Shown: one piece after another, positions 42,521-57,651 of the stretch | Position numbering within the stretch: the first letter of the stretch is position 1 | How the letters are laid out: every line of letters begins with the position of its first letter | Origin: Blastocystis sp. Blastoise | Taxonomy: Eukaryota > Sar > Bigyra > Opalinata > Blastocystidae | DNA: 64,000 nucleotides | Direction of reading: 5' to 3' | NCBI GenBank assembly: GCA_039096225.1 | Contig: JBBPEB010000005.1 | Location: 1,313,501 to 1,377,500, forward strand | The notes under the pieces: model-generated | Seen by the model: only the letters and a program-made list of their open reading frames with translations | What the model was told of the DNA's origin: nothing | Database searches by the model: none | Program-made: the position numbers and the translations under genes

Positions 42521-43200
42521 AAGTATTTATGAAATTTATGACTTTTTGAGTATAATTTGATGAATAATCGTGATTATGTTCTAAACTTGATTATATATAT
42601 ATAAAATGATATATTTATGATTATTGAAGAGTTCTAGAGTAAAATTGAATAAATTCCCGTGATTATTTTTGAAAGTTGATGATTTTAAATATAATGATAC
42701 ATTTATGATTATTTATGTTATCCAAAGTAAAATTTTGTAGATAATCATGATTATTTTTGAAAGTAAGATCTATTAAAAAAAAATGATAGAGTTATGTATA
42801 TATATGATGTATAGAGTGTTATATGGGATATTTCAGTAATTTTTTATAAAATTTTTATATTTTTATACAAAAGAATAGACTTATGTATATTATAAGTCAT
42901 ATAGGTTTTGTGTAACATATTTAAGTAGTATTTTATGAGAGTCGAGTATTTTATGCATCATGATAATATTATGATTATTTATGACTTATAGAGTCTTATT
43001 TGATAAATTTCCATGATTATTTTTGAAAATTAATAATCTGTACATAAGATGATATATTTATGGTTATTTACGACTTCTAGAGTATAATTTAATATATTCC
43101 CGTGATTATTTTTGAAAGTAAGATATTTTCATAGATAACAAAATACTTATGCATATATATGAGGTATAGAGTGCTATGTAATATACCTTAGTGTCTCTTT
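42520..43200 (+). repeat. Subtelomere-like tandem repeats with higher-order period
   Basis: A module of about 90 bp containing TTATGATTATT and CCCGTGATTATTTTTGAAAG recurs in diverged form at about 42560, 42650, 42745, 43010 and 43095. A longer block with TATATATGATGTATAGAGTG at about 42800 returns as TATATATGAGGTATAGAGTG at about 43155, giving a higher-order period near 356 bp. It lies immediately before a telomeric tract. Confidence 0.75.
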
Positions 43201-43230
43201 TAAAAACTAAGATATATTTGAGTCAAATAA

Positions 43231-43245
43231 GGGTTAGGGTTAGGG
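43231..43245 (+). repeat. Interstitial telomere-type tract (TTAGGG)
   Basis: GGGTTAGGGTTAGGG is an exact 2.5-unit TTAGGG tract in very AT-rich DNA. Its G-rich strand runs left to right, the orientation expected if the chromosome end once lay to the right of the repeats at 42520-43200. Confidence 0.8.
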
Positions 43246-43389
43246 AAAAAAATATATATTGAGAGTATGTTATAAAATGTTATAATATTTTTTAATATTA
43301 TAAAAATAATTGGAAAAAAAAAAATATATTTATTTTATTTGTTATTTAAAATTGAAAAATTGAAAAATTTAATATTTTATTATTGGAAG

Positions 43390-43587
<198 letters not shown>

Positions 43588-43619
43588 TAATTGGATAAAA
43601 AGATTTATCCAATAAAAAT

Positions 43620-43890
43620 AGAGTTTTTCATTTCTACAATCATAGAATCGTAGAGTCTACGATTCTACGATTGTAGAATATAAGATAATGAATTTGATTG
43701 GTAGTCTACAATCGTAGAGTCTACGATTCTACGATTGTAGGATTGTAGGAAAATGAATTTGATTGGCTGTCTACAATCCTAGAATCGTAGAGTCTACGAT
43801 TCTACGATTGTAGGATGAAATAAGCCAATAGAATGAATTAAAATAAAAAAGTCAACCAAAATGTTATTAGGGTAAAAAAGTGGTTGACCT
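43620..43890. repeat. Palindrome island: three long hairpins plus an 8-bp inverted repeat
   Basis: Three inverted repeats share the core TCTACGATTCTACGATTGTA. They lie at 43634-43676 (21-bp arms around one base, one mismatch), 43706-43740 (8 nt shorter on the left arm) and 43771-43813 (21-bp arms, one mismatch). Copies 2 and 3 are each preceded by AATGAATTTGATTGG, so the unit is tandem with a period near 65 bp. GTCAACCA at 43851 and TGGTTGAC at 43881 form a further inverted repeat. The island is far less AT-rich than its surroundings and holds no frame. Confidence 0.85.
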
Positions 43891-44029
43891 TTTTGAGAGG
43901 CTTTAATATTTTACTTTACTTTTTTTGTTTTTTTTTATAAATTATAATGGTAATTCTTTTATTTTTATTTATTTAATGAATTCTATATATTTATTTTTAT
44001 TTTTATAATGAAATATTATTTATATTAAA

Positions 44030-44690
44030 TAATAAATAGACGCCATTCTTGTCTTGAGTTTGAATGTGTAGCTATTTATAGTGTTAGGATACTTGTGGTT
44101 TGCTGAAATGTGGTGCTATTCATGGATCTGTTTGAATTACTACGTTTGAAAAGGTTTAAGGTAAGAATGGGAAGATTTTAATTATGGTATATATTTTATT
44201 TTTATATTATATCATACTATATTATTGATTGTCTTATTATATAGTTGAAAGTGATGTTTATGAATGAAAATTCATAACATCACTTTTTCCCATTGTCTTT
44301 GTAGTGTCGGTTTTGGTACTTATGATGATAAACTATGTTCTACGATGATTTTGGATCATTTATGTTGTCTTAGTATCATTGGAATACTTTTTAAGGTATA
44401 TATTATATTAGACAATTGTGGTGATTATGTATAAATATTTTATATTATATAGTTATTTTTATATAGAAAGTATATATAGGATGAGTTGAGTGTGTTTAAT
44501 GAAGTATTGAGTCTTCTTTGTAAGCATTAGGTATAGAAATGATTAAAATAGGTAAAATAAAATATAACAAAAATTCAAAAATTTCTAAACTATTCTTTCA
44601 ACTAGAGGGTGTTTAACCCTTTAATAAGGTATATATTATTTATTTTATTATATATTATTATTATATAGGTTGGTTGTGTATTGGATATAT
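44030..44690 (+). pseudogene. Spliced-looking blocks, probable gene remnant
   Basis: Less AT-rich blocks (about 44038-44159, 44246-44394 and 44462-44634) are bounded by GTAAGA/GTATAT donors and TATATAG acceptors, as in real genes here. Frames in the blocks are mostly hydrophobic (SLFPIVFVVSVLVLMMINYV) but are broken by TGA codons. The second block starts with a hairpin. The blocks may be remnants of a membrane-protein gene or a spliced non-coding RNA. Confidence 0.35.
44249..44285 (+). other. Hairpin with GAAA loop
   Basis: AAGTGATGTTTATGAAT pairs with ATTCATAACATCACTT around a GAAA loop, with one bulged T. The stem is 16 bp long and unusually stable for this AT-rich DNA. Confidence 0.6.
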
Positions 44691-44699
44691 ATATAATAT

Positions 44700-45930
44700 A
44701 TAATAAAAATGAAAAAATGATAATAAAAAAAGAAAAATTGATTGAATATGTTTTTAATTTTTTATTTTAAAATTTAATTTTTTTATATCATAAAATAGTT
44801 TTTATCGTATAATATGAATACAATCAATATGAATTAACATATAGATACTATTTAAATAAATAAAAGTTTAGTTTAAAGACATTTTGTAAAAAACTATGAA
44901 TTCACTCATGTTGACTTAAATAAACAAAAATAACTTTTATGAAGTTATTATAGACTAATAAGCATGTGTGTATGATAATAACTTGTTTTAAAAACAAAAT
45001 AGTTTAATAATGTTAAGAATTGTGTGTATAAAAGAATATTTTAAAGAAAAGTGTCACAGAATATTAATAATAGAGTACTAAAGTCATTAAAAAGTTGAGT
45101 CATGAACAGTTTGAAGATAGTTGAATGAGAGACTTTGACAAGATTTGTTTAAAATACTTTATAAAAACATGTTAAATGAATTTATAAAGTGATTATTAAT
45201 AATAATTAAACATAATAATAACTTTAAGAAAATAATAAATAAGAATGAGAAGATAATGTTTTAGTAAAGTATAAAATAAAAAATATATATGATGACTAGA
45301 GATGATAATGAGTATAAAAATGAATAAATAATGAATATTAAGAGTATCTAAATAATAAATAAATAAAAAGAAGAAGTTTGAAATGAGAGATAAAGTTCTT
45401 ATTGTAATTTTTCTTTTTATTCTTATTTTATTATTTTTAAATAACATATATTATTATTTTCAATTAAAATTGATACTATTCATTGAATAATAGTCTATAG
45501 TATACACTAGTATGACTAAAAGTTGAAAAATAGAATAAAATATTTTTTAAGAATGGATGAATTGTGTATCAAAATAGTTATGTAGTATGTTTACAGTAGT
45601 TTAATATGTTATAATGAATATTTATAATTGAAAAAATATAATAAATTAACTTATTTTATATAAAAATGTTTCAATTACTGGTGTTGAAGTGTTGATATAC
45701 AAGTATTACGATAGTATTTGTATTAAGAGTTGTAAATAAAGGTAGAAAAGAAAGAAATATTAATTAGAAGACTATATTACTATTTGAAAATTTTTTAATT
45801 TTTGTAAATACAAAGAGATTTCTTGATGATTAAATAATTGAAGATAACTATATATATTACATAATTGATTAGATAAACATTTGAATTCTATATATATAGA
45901 ATAATAATTATAAATTAAAAGAATAGAATA
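44700..45930. other. AT-rich DNA without genes
   Basis: I see no supported feature. A minus-strand open frame at 45196-45447 has the composition of random AT-rich sequence. Confidence 0.45.
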
Positions 45931-46000
45931 ATTTAAGTCAGGAATCGAACCTGATATATATATAATATTTATATATTCTATCCATTTATAGAAATTAAAT
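45931..46000 (-). tRNA. tRNA-like sequence 1, probably degenerate
   Basis: The minus strand folds as a 70-nt cloverleaf. The acceptor is ATTTAAT with CTTAAAT (6 of 7 pairs), and the D-arm is CTAT..ATAG with GG in the loop. The anticodon arm is made only of A and T (ATATA TAAATAT TATAT), and the T-arm is TCAGG TTCGATT CCTGA. The T-arm is canonical. The anticodon loop lacks the usual U33 and reads AAT at 34-36. An all-AT acceptor is atypical for a cytosolic tRNA. It may be an organelle-derived insertion or a pseudo-tRNA. Confidence 0.4.
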
Positions 46001-46111
46001 ATTAAAATAATAATATATTTTAATATATTGAATTCATCTTCTATATATATATATATATAATATAATTATAATATAAAAATTAATTATAAAAAGAATATAA
46101 TAAAATAAAAG

Positions 46112-46173
46112 ATTTAAGCCAGGATTTGAACCTGTATATATATATATATATCCATCCATTATGGAGCTTAAAT
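46112..46173 (-). tRNA. tRNA-like sequence 2 with (AT)n in place of the anticodon arm
   Basis: The minus strand has a perfect 7-bp acceptor (ATTTAAG with CTTAAAT), a D-arm CCAT..ATGG and a T-arm CAGG TTCAAAT CCTG. It is only 62 nt long: the space for the anticodon arm and variable loop holds 15 nt of pure AT repeat. It is related to the copy 112 bp away and cannot decode as it stands. Confidence 0.4.
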
Positions 46174-46309
46174 ACGATAAACAAAAGTAATTATAAGTAT
46201 ATATGAATAGAAAATAATATATATATATATAAAATTATAGAAAAACACAATAAAAGTTACAAGAAAGGAATACCAATGTGAAAGGAAAAAAAAGGGAAAT
46301 ATTAGAATA

Positions 46310-47243
46310 AAAAAAAGATTATGTATAAATATATATATATATATATATATACGAAAGCAACAAAGCTATTAATACACCAAGAGAACAAAATACATAATAA
46401 ATAAAATATATATTATATAAAATAGTTAATAAAAATAATATAAAATAGTATAATGAACCACATAAATATGTAAATATAAAAAATAAATATATAATAGATA
46501 AAGACAAATATAATAAAAAAAAAATAAAAATATAATATATATATTTACATAAGATACCTAAAATTGTAACCCAATTCATCTCAAATAACATTACAAGACT
46601 ATAAACAAGACAAAGAATCCAAATAGAAGCAAAAGAAGAAAAATATCAAGCACAATGGAGACGATGATCATCTCTTTGATAACAAAAACTATATATAAAT
46701 ACTGTATATAAATAAATAAGATGATAATAAATATATTTATAATAATATAAAAGTAAATAAAGAATAAAAAATAATAAAAAAAAAGAAAAAATAAATAAAT
46801 AAAAATATACAGGAAAAAGGATATTTTTGATAAAGAAGAGATCATTGAGATGACACAGAAAGCCACAAAAGAACACCATACATGTTTGGAGACCAGCAAT
46901 ATAAAAAAAAATGAAAAAACACAACCCATGATAGGTGAATTAACCCTTTAGACTATATAAAAAATAATAAAATGAATAGAATGAATATATAAATACCTTG
47001 TAGATTGTTTGAACACATTAAAACCAACAAGAAAGGAAACCAACACAGAGAATACCCATCAGGGTTACTAACAAAAATTTCTAAATAAATAGGTAATATT
47101 AAATAACTAATAAAATAGAATACATACCATTTTAAGCACTTTTTGAAGAACAGCAAAAGGAATGGAGATTTTGAAGAATGGAGAGACTACAAGACCTAAG
47201 AATGAGACAGCTAGGAGATATAGAGATAATAAATAGATAACAT
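46310..47243 (-). pseudogene. Remnant of a small multi-pass membrane protein gene
   Basis: Read on the minus strand from ATG 47243, exon 1 gives a hydrophobic start (YLLSLYLLAVSFLGLVVSPF) up to a GTATGT donor. Further blocks bounded by TATTTAG/TATAG acceptors and GTATTT/GTATCT donors encode other membrane-like segments (FLLVTLMGILCVGFLSCW, VWCSFVAFCVISMISS, FASIWILCLVYSLVMLF). The phases do not join without meeting TAA or TGA, so I call it decayed. The pattern of three or four helices is weakly reminiscent of BAP31-type ER proteins, but no family motif is secure. Confidence 0.35.
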
Positions 47244-47249
47244 ACATAA

Positions 47250-48512
47250 TTAATTAAAAAGATAAAGTTTTGATAAATATATAAGATAAATAAATAATGA
47301 AATTTGAAATTGTTTTTATTGAAGACAAAAGAAAAGTGTCATTATAAATAAGAATCACGATTTCATGAATGGATCTCGTTATAATTTGAATAAATTTTAT
47401 GTTTTTTTTAAAACTTGTTTTTTAAAAATAGTTTTTCTTTAGATAATGTGTTGTTTTAAATATAAATGTGTTTTTGAATGTTTATAATAACTCAAGATGT
47501 AAACATTATTAGTAAATTTATTTTATTGAATTATTTTATAGATAAAAAAATAGTGATCCGTGACAAAAAGCTTTAATAAAGAGTATTTAGCATATATTAT
47601 AGACTTATAAAGCAATTCAAGATGAAAATGAGTTCAAATATTGTTTAATTATTGATATTAAGAGATAAAAAGGTGATGTTTATAATTGTATTTCAAATGA
47701 GTTTATTGAGTTTATATTGAGTTGATAGAGCTTATGCTTGATAGAATAGAGTTGATTTAGATTTATTTATTATTAAACAGTGAATGGATTGACAATGTTA
47801 ACTTTTTATTGATTAAATGATTATAAATTGTGTTTAAAATAGTATATAGAGATAAAAAAATAAAAAAATAATTTATATTATAATGATATTTATAAAAGAA
47901 TATTAAAAATGTAAAACACAGATCGTTGTTTTATTCGTTTACGGTAAAAGTTAAATGAATCCGTATAATTTTATTTTAATTCTTGAAATATAGAAAAAAT
48001 TGACACTTGGTCTTTGATTTATTTTTTTTTTAAGTTATGTGTTGCTGTGATGCTTTATTCAGATTGAATATATTAAATTCAATAAATAAACAATGTTCCG
48101 CTTCAATATTTAGTATATATTTTATATATTATTTTAGTTAATTGCATTCTTTGTTTAGGTTACATGATTATTTAAGATTTGGTCTGTTATTGTGTTATAG
48201 AATAGGTCAATATAATGTTTCAAATAACATATTGGATTAAAGAAATACTTTTAGTATGCATTTCTATTTTGAATTAGTTTTATTTATTTTATATACATAT
48301 ATTTTATAGTATTAAAATGATTAGAGAGTATATCACGTAGTTATCGTGATTATTAATTGAATTCCGTATTGTATTTTGATGAATTAATTGTAATATATAT
48401 ATATATATATTTTTAATTTCTTATTTATTTTAATTTTTAATTAAAATTATTATTTAAATTAATTCATTTATATTAGAGTTATTTAATTATTATTCTTTTT
48501 ATATTTTATAAT

Positions 48513-48547
<35 letters not shown>

Positions 48548-48629
48548 TTAAAGATTCAAACGAGTTTTAAAATTAGATTTTGATTTTTTTTTAAGACATT
48601 TATATTTTTTAATTTTAATGTAATGAATA

Positions 48630-48672
<43 letters not shown>

Positions 48673-49093
48673 TTATTATATATATAGGAAATAATTAATT
48701 CAACTGTATTATTTATTGTGTTGGTAATAATACAGAAATAAATTGCTAATAAGTTACTTACTCATTATATATATGAGGAATAGAGTATATATAAATATAT
48801 ATTACTTATTATATATAATAGATGTGTTGTTATGATGGTGTTTAAATATATAAATATTGTAAATATCTTTTTTATCTCCTTCAACACATATATTCTTTTA
48901 TCTATTTATTTTTTTATTATTATATTTGTTCTTATTATAATTATTTTTTTATTATATATATATAGTTAACAAATAAAGATATTGATATATTAAACGAATC
49001 TGTTCATAATAATTTATATATATATATATATATATATGAATACATTCAAACTATTACTATTATATGTAAATTACTCACTCTCCTCACTAATCA

Positions 49094-49141
<48 letters not shown>

Positions 49142-49190
49142 TTAAAAAAAAAAGAACTGATAAGAAAATATATATATATATATATATAGA
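47250..49190. other. AT-rich DNA with microsatellites
   Basis: No gene is seen. Contents include an ATT run at 48627-48671, several AT dinucleotide runs (48390-48410, 48520-48543, 49017-49036 and 49097-49134) and a small palindrome around ATCACGTAGTTATCGTGAT at about 48332. Confidence 0.5.
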
Positions 49191-49552
49191 AACAAAAACA
49201 ATTGAGATGTTATTAACTAGATAGTTATTTGAATGTTATCCTTATTTATATTTATATATCCTATATTTGGTCTTTATTATTTAAAATGGAATTATTTTTA
49301 GGAATAAATAAATTGAATATTACATTTGAATTGCTAGTTTTGAAAATAAATAATATTGGAATTATTTTTGTGTTAAAAGATATCTTATTAATTAATATAT
49401 AGATGTAAATATATCGATTTATATACAATATATTATATTATCTAAAAAGAAAAGAAATAGGATATTATATATAGTTTAAAAAAATATAAGATAGCTATAA
49501 ATTTATTATTAAATATTTTAAACTTATATATATATTGAAATATCGATTATAA

Positions 49553-52400
<2,848 letters not shown>

Positions 52401-52572
52401 TATTATTTTTTCTTTTTGATATGTATATATAATTTTCATTTATATTTCTTGTAAATTATTTTATAATTATATTGTATATATGTATATTTATTTAAAGTCA
52501 ACAAAAAAGAATACATAAGAAATAGTAATTATAAATATATTTATTAAAAATATCATATATACATAAAATAAT

Positions 52573-53539
52573 TTATTTTTCTTTATTTAGGTGATATAAG
52601 AAGAATTTATTAACGTTTAATTGTTCAGAATCTAAATCTATATTATCATAATCAAAATTTCTATATATATATAAAAGTTATTATTGTATATATATATATA
52701 TATATACAAGTTTCTAATATGTTTTATATTTTTTTGAAACATATTATATTCTTTGATAAATTGTTTAATCATTCCAAATATAAGAATTGCATTGTTATTA
52801 TCATAAGATTTATCACACTTTATATATAATATTTTTTTATTATATATATATATATATAAGTATATATATATATATATACTTTTTTATATTGAACAATAAT
52901 TTTTGATGTATTAGTTTTAAATAATCTATATATATATATATATAGATAATTATATCAGAATAATTAAATATACTTTTTCATTTGATTTATAATTTGATTA
53001 AGATATTTATCATTTCCATTTTCAAATTCAAAAAAATTATATATATTAATTGTAAGCGTTTTCTTTTTATCACCATTTGATAATTTATTAATTATTAAAT
53101 AATATCTATCTTTATTTCTATACAATAATAATAATAGTAATAATAATAATATTAATATATATATATATATATAGATTAATACTTTAAATAGATTGTAAAT
53201 ATAAAAAATATTGGTGAATTGGTATTAAAATGAATCTGAATTTCATCAGATATATTATATAACTATATATATATTATTGTTAATAATAGGTATATATATA
53301 TATATATATACATAAGAATCATTAATAAAATCATTATAATTATAGTAGTTATGAATGAATAAATTTATATTATTGGTTGTTACAATTTTGTTATAAACAT
53401 TTAAATATAAATATAAATCAAATAATTCACTTGGAAAAGATCCTTCATGTAAGAATGTATACTATATATATTATATTATATTATATTATATTATATTATA
53501 TTATATACATATTGTTTTTCATTAACTATTATCTCATTA

Positions 53540-53583
<44 letters not shown>

Positions 53584-55167
53584 TATATTATATTATATAA
53601 TACTAATTAGATTATATGTTTGTTTATTATTTATTTGTATAGGATCATTTTCATATTGACTATTTTGACTATTATTATAACAACTAGCTGTATATATATA
53701 TATATATAAATATTATATTATTATATTATATACATTATATATATATATATTATATTATATTATATTATATATATATATACAAATATTAATATTATCATTT
53801 GAATAATTTATAGATAAATTTGATGATTGATTATGAATTTCTTTGCTTATATCATTATTTTCAGATAATGAAGTATAATCATATACATCAGTAGGTATTA
53901 TATTATCAGCATTAATATTATCAATATTATATTTAATAGATGATTGTATATTAGAATTATTAGCTGAAATTATATTAGCTGAAGATTGGTTATTATTTTG
54001 AATAACTTTAGATGCATATTCATTAGTATTTTGAAGTTTTTGGAAAGAAATATTATTACTATTACTAATTATTGGATTAGCCAAATTATTATTGATATTA
54101 TTTAATAAGATATTAGGAGATGAAGAAATTATATTATCATTACTACTAATTATTGGATTTAATGAATTATTGTAATTGATTGATGAATTAAGATAGTTAT
54201 TATTATTTATTAATGGATTTGAAGAACTGTTATGATTAATGAATGAATTAGAAGAATTATTATTATTTTGATTATTAATATTGATTGATGAATTAAGATA
54301 ATTATTATTATTGATTGATGAATTAAGATTGTTGTTATTATTGATTGATGAACTAAGATAATTGATATTATTGATTGATGGATTAGAAGAATTGTTATAA
54401 TTGATTGATGTACTAGATAAATTATGATTATTATTTACTATTGGATTAGATAAATTATGATTATTATTTGATATTGGATAAGAAGAATTGTTATAATTGA
54501 TTGATGTATTAGATAAATTATGATTATTAGTTGATATTGGATAAGAAGAATTGTTATAATTGATTGATGTATTAGATAAATTATGATTATTAGTTGATAT
54601 TGGATAAGAAGAATTGTTATAATTGATTGATGTATTAGATAAATTATGATTATTATTTACTATTGGATTAGATAAATTATGATTATTATTTGATATTGGA
54701 TAAGAAGAATTATTAATGAATGAATTAGAAGAATTATTATTATTTTGATTATTATTGTTGATTAATGGATTAGATAAATTATTTATTATTTGCTTAGAAG
54801 AATTATCATTGATAGAATTATCACTATTGGAAATGATAGAAATATTAAACTGATCAATATCTTCAACAGAATTATGAATACTTGGAATTGGAGAATAATA
54901 ATTATTTAATATATTATTATTATTTAGATTATATTGATTATTTAATGAATCATTTATACTATAATTATTATCATTGTTATTAGAATTAAATGAAGGAAGA
55001 AGAAGAGGAGAAATAAGTTCTATACTTTTTTTATTTTCATCATCATTCATACTATTGAACTTTATAATGGGAGATATAATTATAGGAGATATTTGTTGAT
55101 CTGATAATTTAATATATTTATTTTCATTGTTACAATTATTTATTTTAGCACTATCTTTTGATTCCAT
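52573..55167 (-). CDS. Asn-rich protein with a possible inactive Ulp1/C48-like C-terminal domain
   Basis: ATG at 55167 (MESKDSAKINNC) opens about 450 codons of Asn/Ser/Ile-rich sequence with near-repeats of NHNLSNTSINYNNSSYPIS. Seven or eight tiny introns, several of them nearly pure AT repeat, then join in frame to an ordered C-terminal domain of about 210 residues ending at TAA 52573-52575. Segments include GSFPSELFDLYLYLNVYNK, NSPIFFIFTIYLKNKDRYYL, LTINIYNFFEF, CDKSYDNNNAILIFGMIKQF and QLNVNKFFLYHL. Their order resembles Ulp1/C48 cysteine-protease folds (substrate helix, I-P-HW strand, D-S-L strand, Q..DCG helix), but the His and Cys are absent. It follows the recombinase gene on the same strand 386 bp downstream and shares its low-complexity style, so it may belong to the same mobile unit. 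Fold assignment is tentative. Confidence 0.6.
53469..53506. repeat. TATAT/ATATTA pentamer tract inside an intron
   Basis: A TTATA pentanucleotide array makes up most of one intron of the Asn-rich gene. Similar pentamers recur at 53578-53596 and 53747-53768 in neighbouring introns. Confidence 0.8.
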
Positions 55168-55194
55168 CTATGGGATATATATGATAATATGAAT

Positions 55195-55495
55195 ATACAT
55201 GAATAATATGAATATGAATATATATGGATAATATGAATATGAATATGAATATGAATATGAATATGAATATGAATACATATGGATAATATGAATATGAATA
55301 TGAATATGAATATGAATATGAATATGAATATGAATATGAATATGAATATGAATATGAATATGAATATGAATATGAATATGAATATGAATATGAATATGAA
55401 TATGAATATGAATATATATGAATATGAATATATATGGATAATATGAATATACATGAATAATATAAATAATATCGATAATAAAAATAATATGGATA
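55195..55495. repeat. GAATAT hexamer minisatellite between two genes
   Basis: About 40 hexamer units of GAATAT, with GGATAATATGAATA variants towards both ends, fill most of the gap between the recombinase stop and the next gene's ATG. Open frames across it are artefacts of the period being a multiple of three. Confidence 0.9.
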
Positions 55496-55552
55496 ATATT
55501 GATAATATGAATACTTTAGATGATATATCTTCTTTTGATTCAATATAACGAT

Positions 55553-55603
55553 TTATATCATAATTGAATGTACACTTTCTAACCAGTAATTCATATGAGC
55601 AAG

Positions 55604-55645
<42 letters not shown>

Positions 55646-56994
55646 TATCTACATACTAGAGCTTCATGAATGGTTATTAGGTTACCATCAATATCTCTTT
55701 CTGGGACAAAATAATTCATTTCTTTAGCGAATTGTTTATCCAGGACATAATCAATGAATACTTTTATACCAAGCTCAGAAGTACATAAATCATTTAATTT
55801 AAAATCATTATTATTATATATAGTTTTATATTTTATATTTAGATTATAGTATTTGTCATGAACATCATTTGTATGATGGCAACTTCTGATGAAACTTTGG
55901 CAATAAAGAGGATTAACACAATTTGTTCTTCCAAACCAAGTGGCAAAACAATGTCTATAGGAATAACCTGAGTGATCTTTAGGTATGTTACTAAATAATT
56001 TTTTTAATTGATGTTTACAACTATATAGGTATATAAGTTAATATATATATATATATATATATATAGATTTAGATAAATATATATATATAGGTATACATAG
56101 TGGGATAGGTACTATATGTGAATTGGGATGCTACATAATTACTATTAGTATTTGGTTTTCGTATATATAGGAATAAATTTGTTGTATATTCAATATCATT
56201 ATCTTTTAAATATTCACATATTTGATTTCTTATAATTATATATTTATCATATATCTTTTGAAATTTTTCGCATAAAATATATATATCAGGAAATTTTTTG
56301 CCGTCAGAATAAGGAATATTTCCATTCTTAGATCCTGTATGTATTATATATATATATTCTTTTTTAGTATTTTCATTTCTATATTTCTTTAGGTTTTCAA
56401 ATAATTTCAAATTATATATATCATTATTTCTAAGTGGACAGCCTGTGCAAGTCTGAAGGAGATACATCATAAGAATCGTAATAGTATGAAATTTTTTTAT
56501 ATATATATCATTAATATTTTTCTTATTATTAATTTCTTCTATATATATATTAATTTTTTCAAATAATGTTCTAATTATATTGTAGTAATCTTGTAAAGAG
56601 ATAAGAGCTTCCATTTTCTTTTTCTTATTCAAATCCTCAAAAGCTTTACTATCATTTTTACTAATGAAATTGCTATCTGTAATCATAACTGAAGACTTGT
56701 GAGTAATATATGTTAGTGTTTCTTTTATTATATCTTTCATTTTATTATCTATATATACATTTTTTCTTTCTATATAGGTAATTATAGATCTTATCTCTTG
56801 TATTCTATTATGAAGGGTTTTTGGACAATTTGATCTGGGCAGAATATTTAGAGTAACGTATTTATATATAAAATCAGGAAATAGTAAAATATTCAAACCA
56901 TAATGATCAAGTTCTTCCTGATATAATACAAAAGCAAAATTGATTATATCACAAATACTAAGCATAATTTCATAACTATATATATATATATATA

Positions 56995-57026
<32 letters not shown>

Positions 57027-57600
57027 GATACAAAATTTGTTTCTCAGATAGAGAATATATAGATATATCCGGTATTTTATCCTCAACCCCGTTTTCATAG
57101 AAGTCTCCAGTAATCACAGATTTAATTAAAGGTAAAGCATATTTTATAAATATTTTTGTATTTGTATCCATTAGTAGAATTCTTTTTCTACTACACTTTC
57201 TTTGATATTTCCAATATTTTATTATATTATATAGGCGACTAATATCATCATCACTTAATCGTTCTGGTAAAAAGCAACCAAGAAGATTTTTATTTATTTC
57301 TAATGATTTCTCACCAAGATTTATTTTTTCATTTAATTTTACAGGTAAATTTCTTAATTCTTGAATTGTATTTAATGATTCTTCATTATTGTTATTTTTC
57401 TTAAGTATATATCCTAATTGCAGATATATATAGGTTTGAAGATCCAAATCTTTTACAAGTAGTGGGTTAGTAATAATCTATAAATTAAAATTAAAATAAA
57501 TATGATTATTATTTAAATATATACATGTTTAGTATAGTTTGTATCCGAGTTCAAAATTAAATTACACAAATTATTCATAAAATCCTGTATATATATATTA

Positions 57601-57651
<51 letters not shown>

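Noticed and set aside
43620-43820. CRISPR-like array
   Set aside because: The repeats are themselves the palindromes, with a period near 65 bp and near-identical spacers. The genome is eukaryotic and no cas gene is present.
55140-55543. Minus-strand frames rich in Ile/Phe/Tyr/Ser over the hexamer array
   Set aside because: The array period is a multiple of three, so frames stay open by chance; it lies between two real genes.
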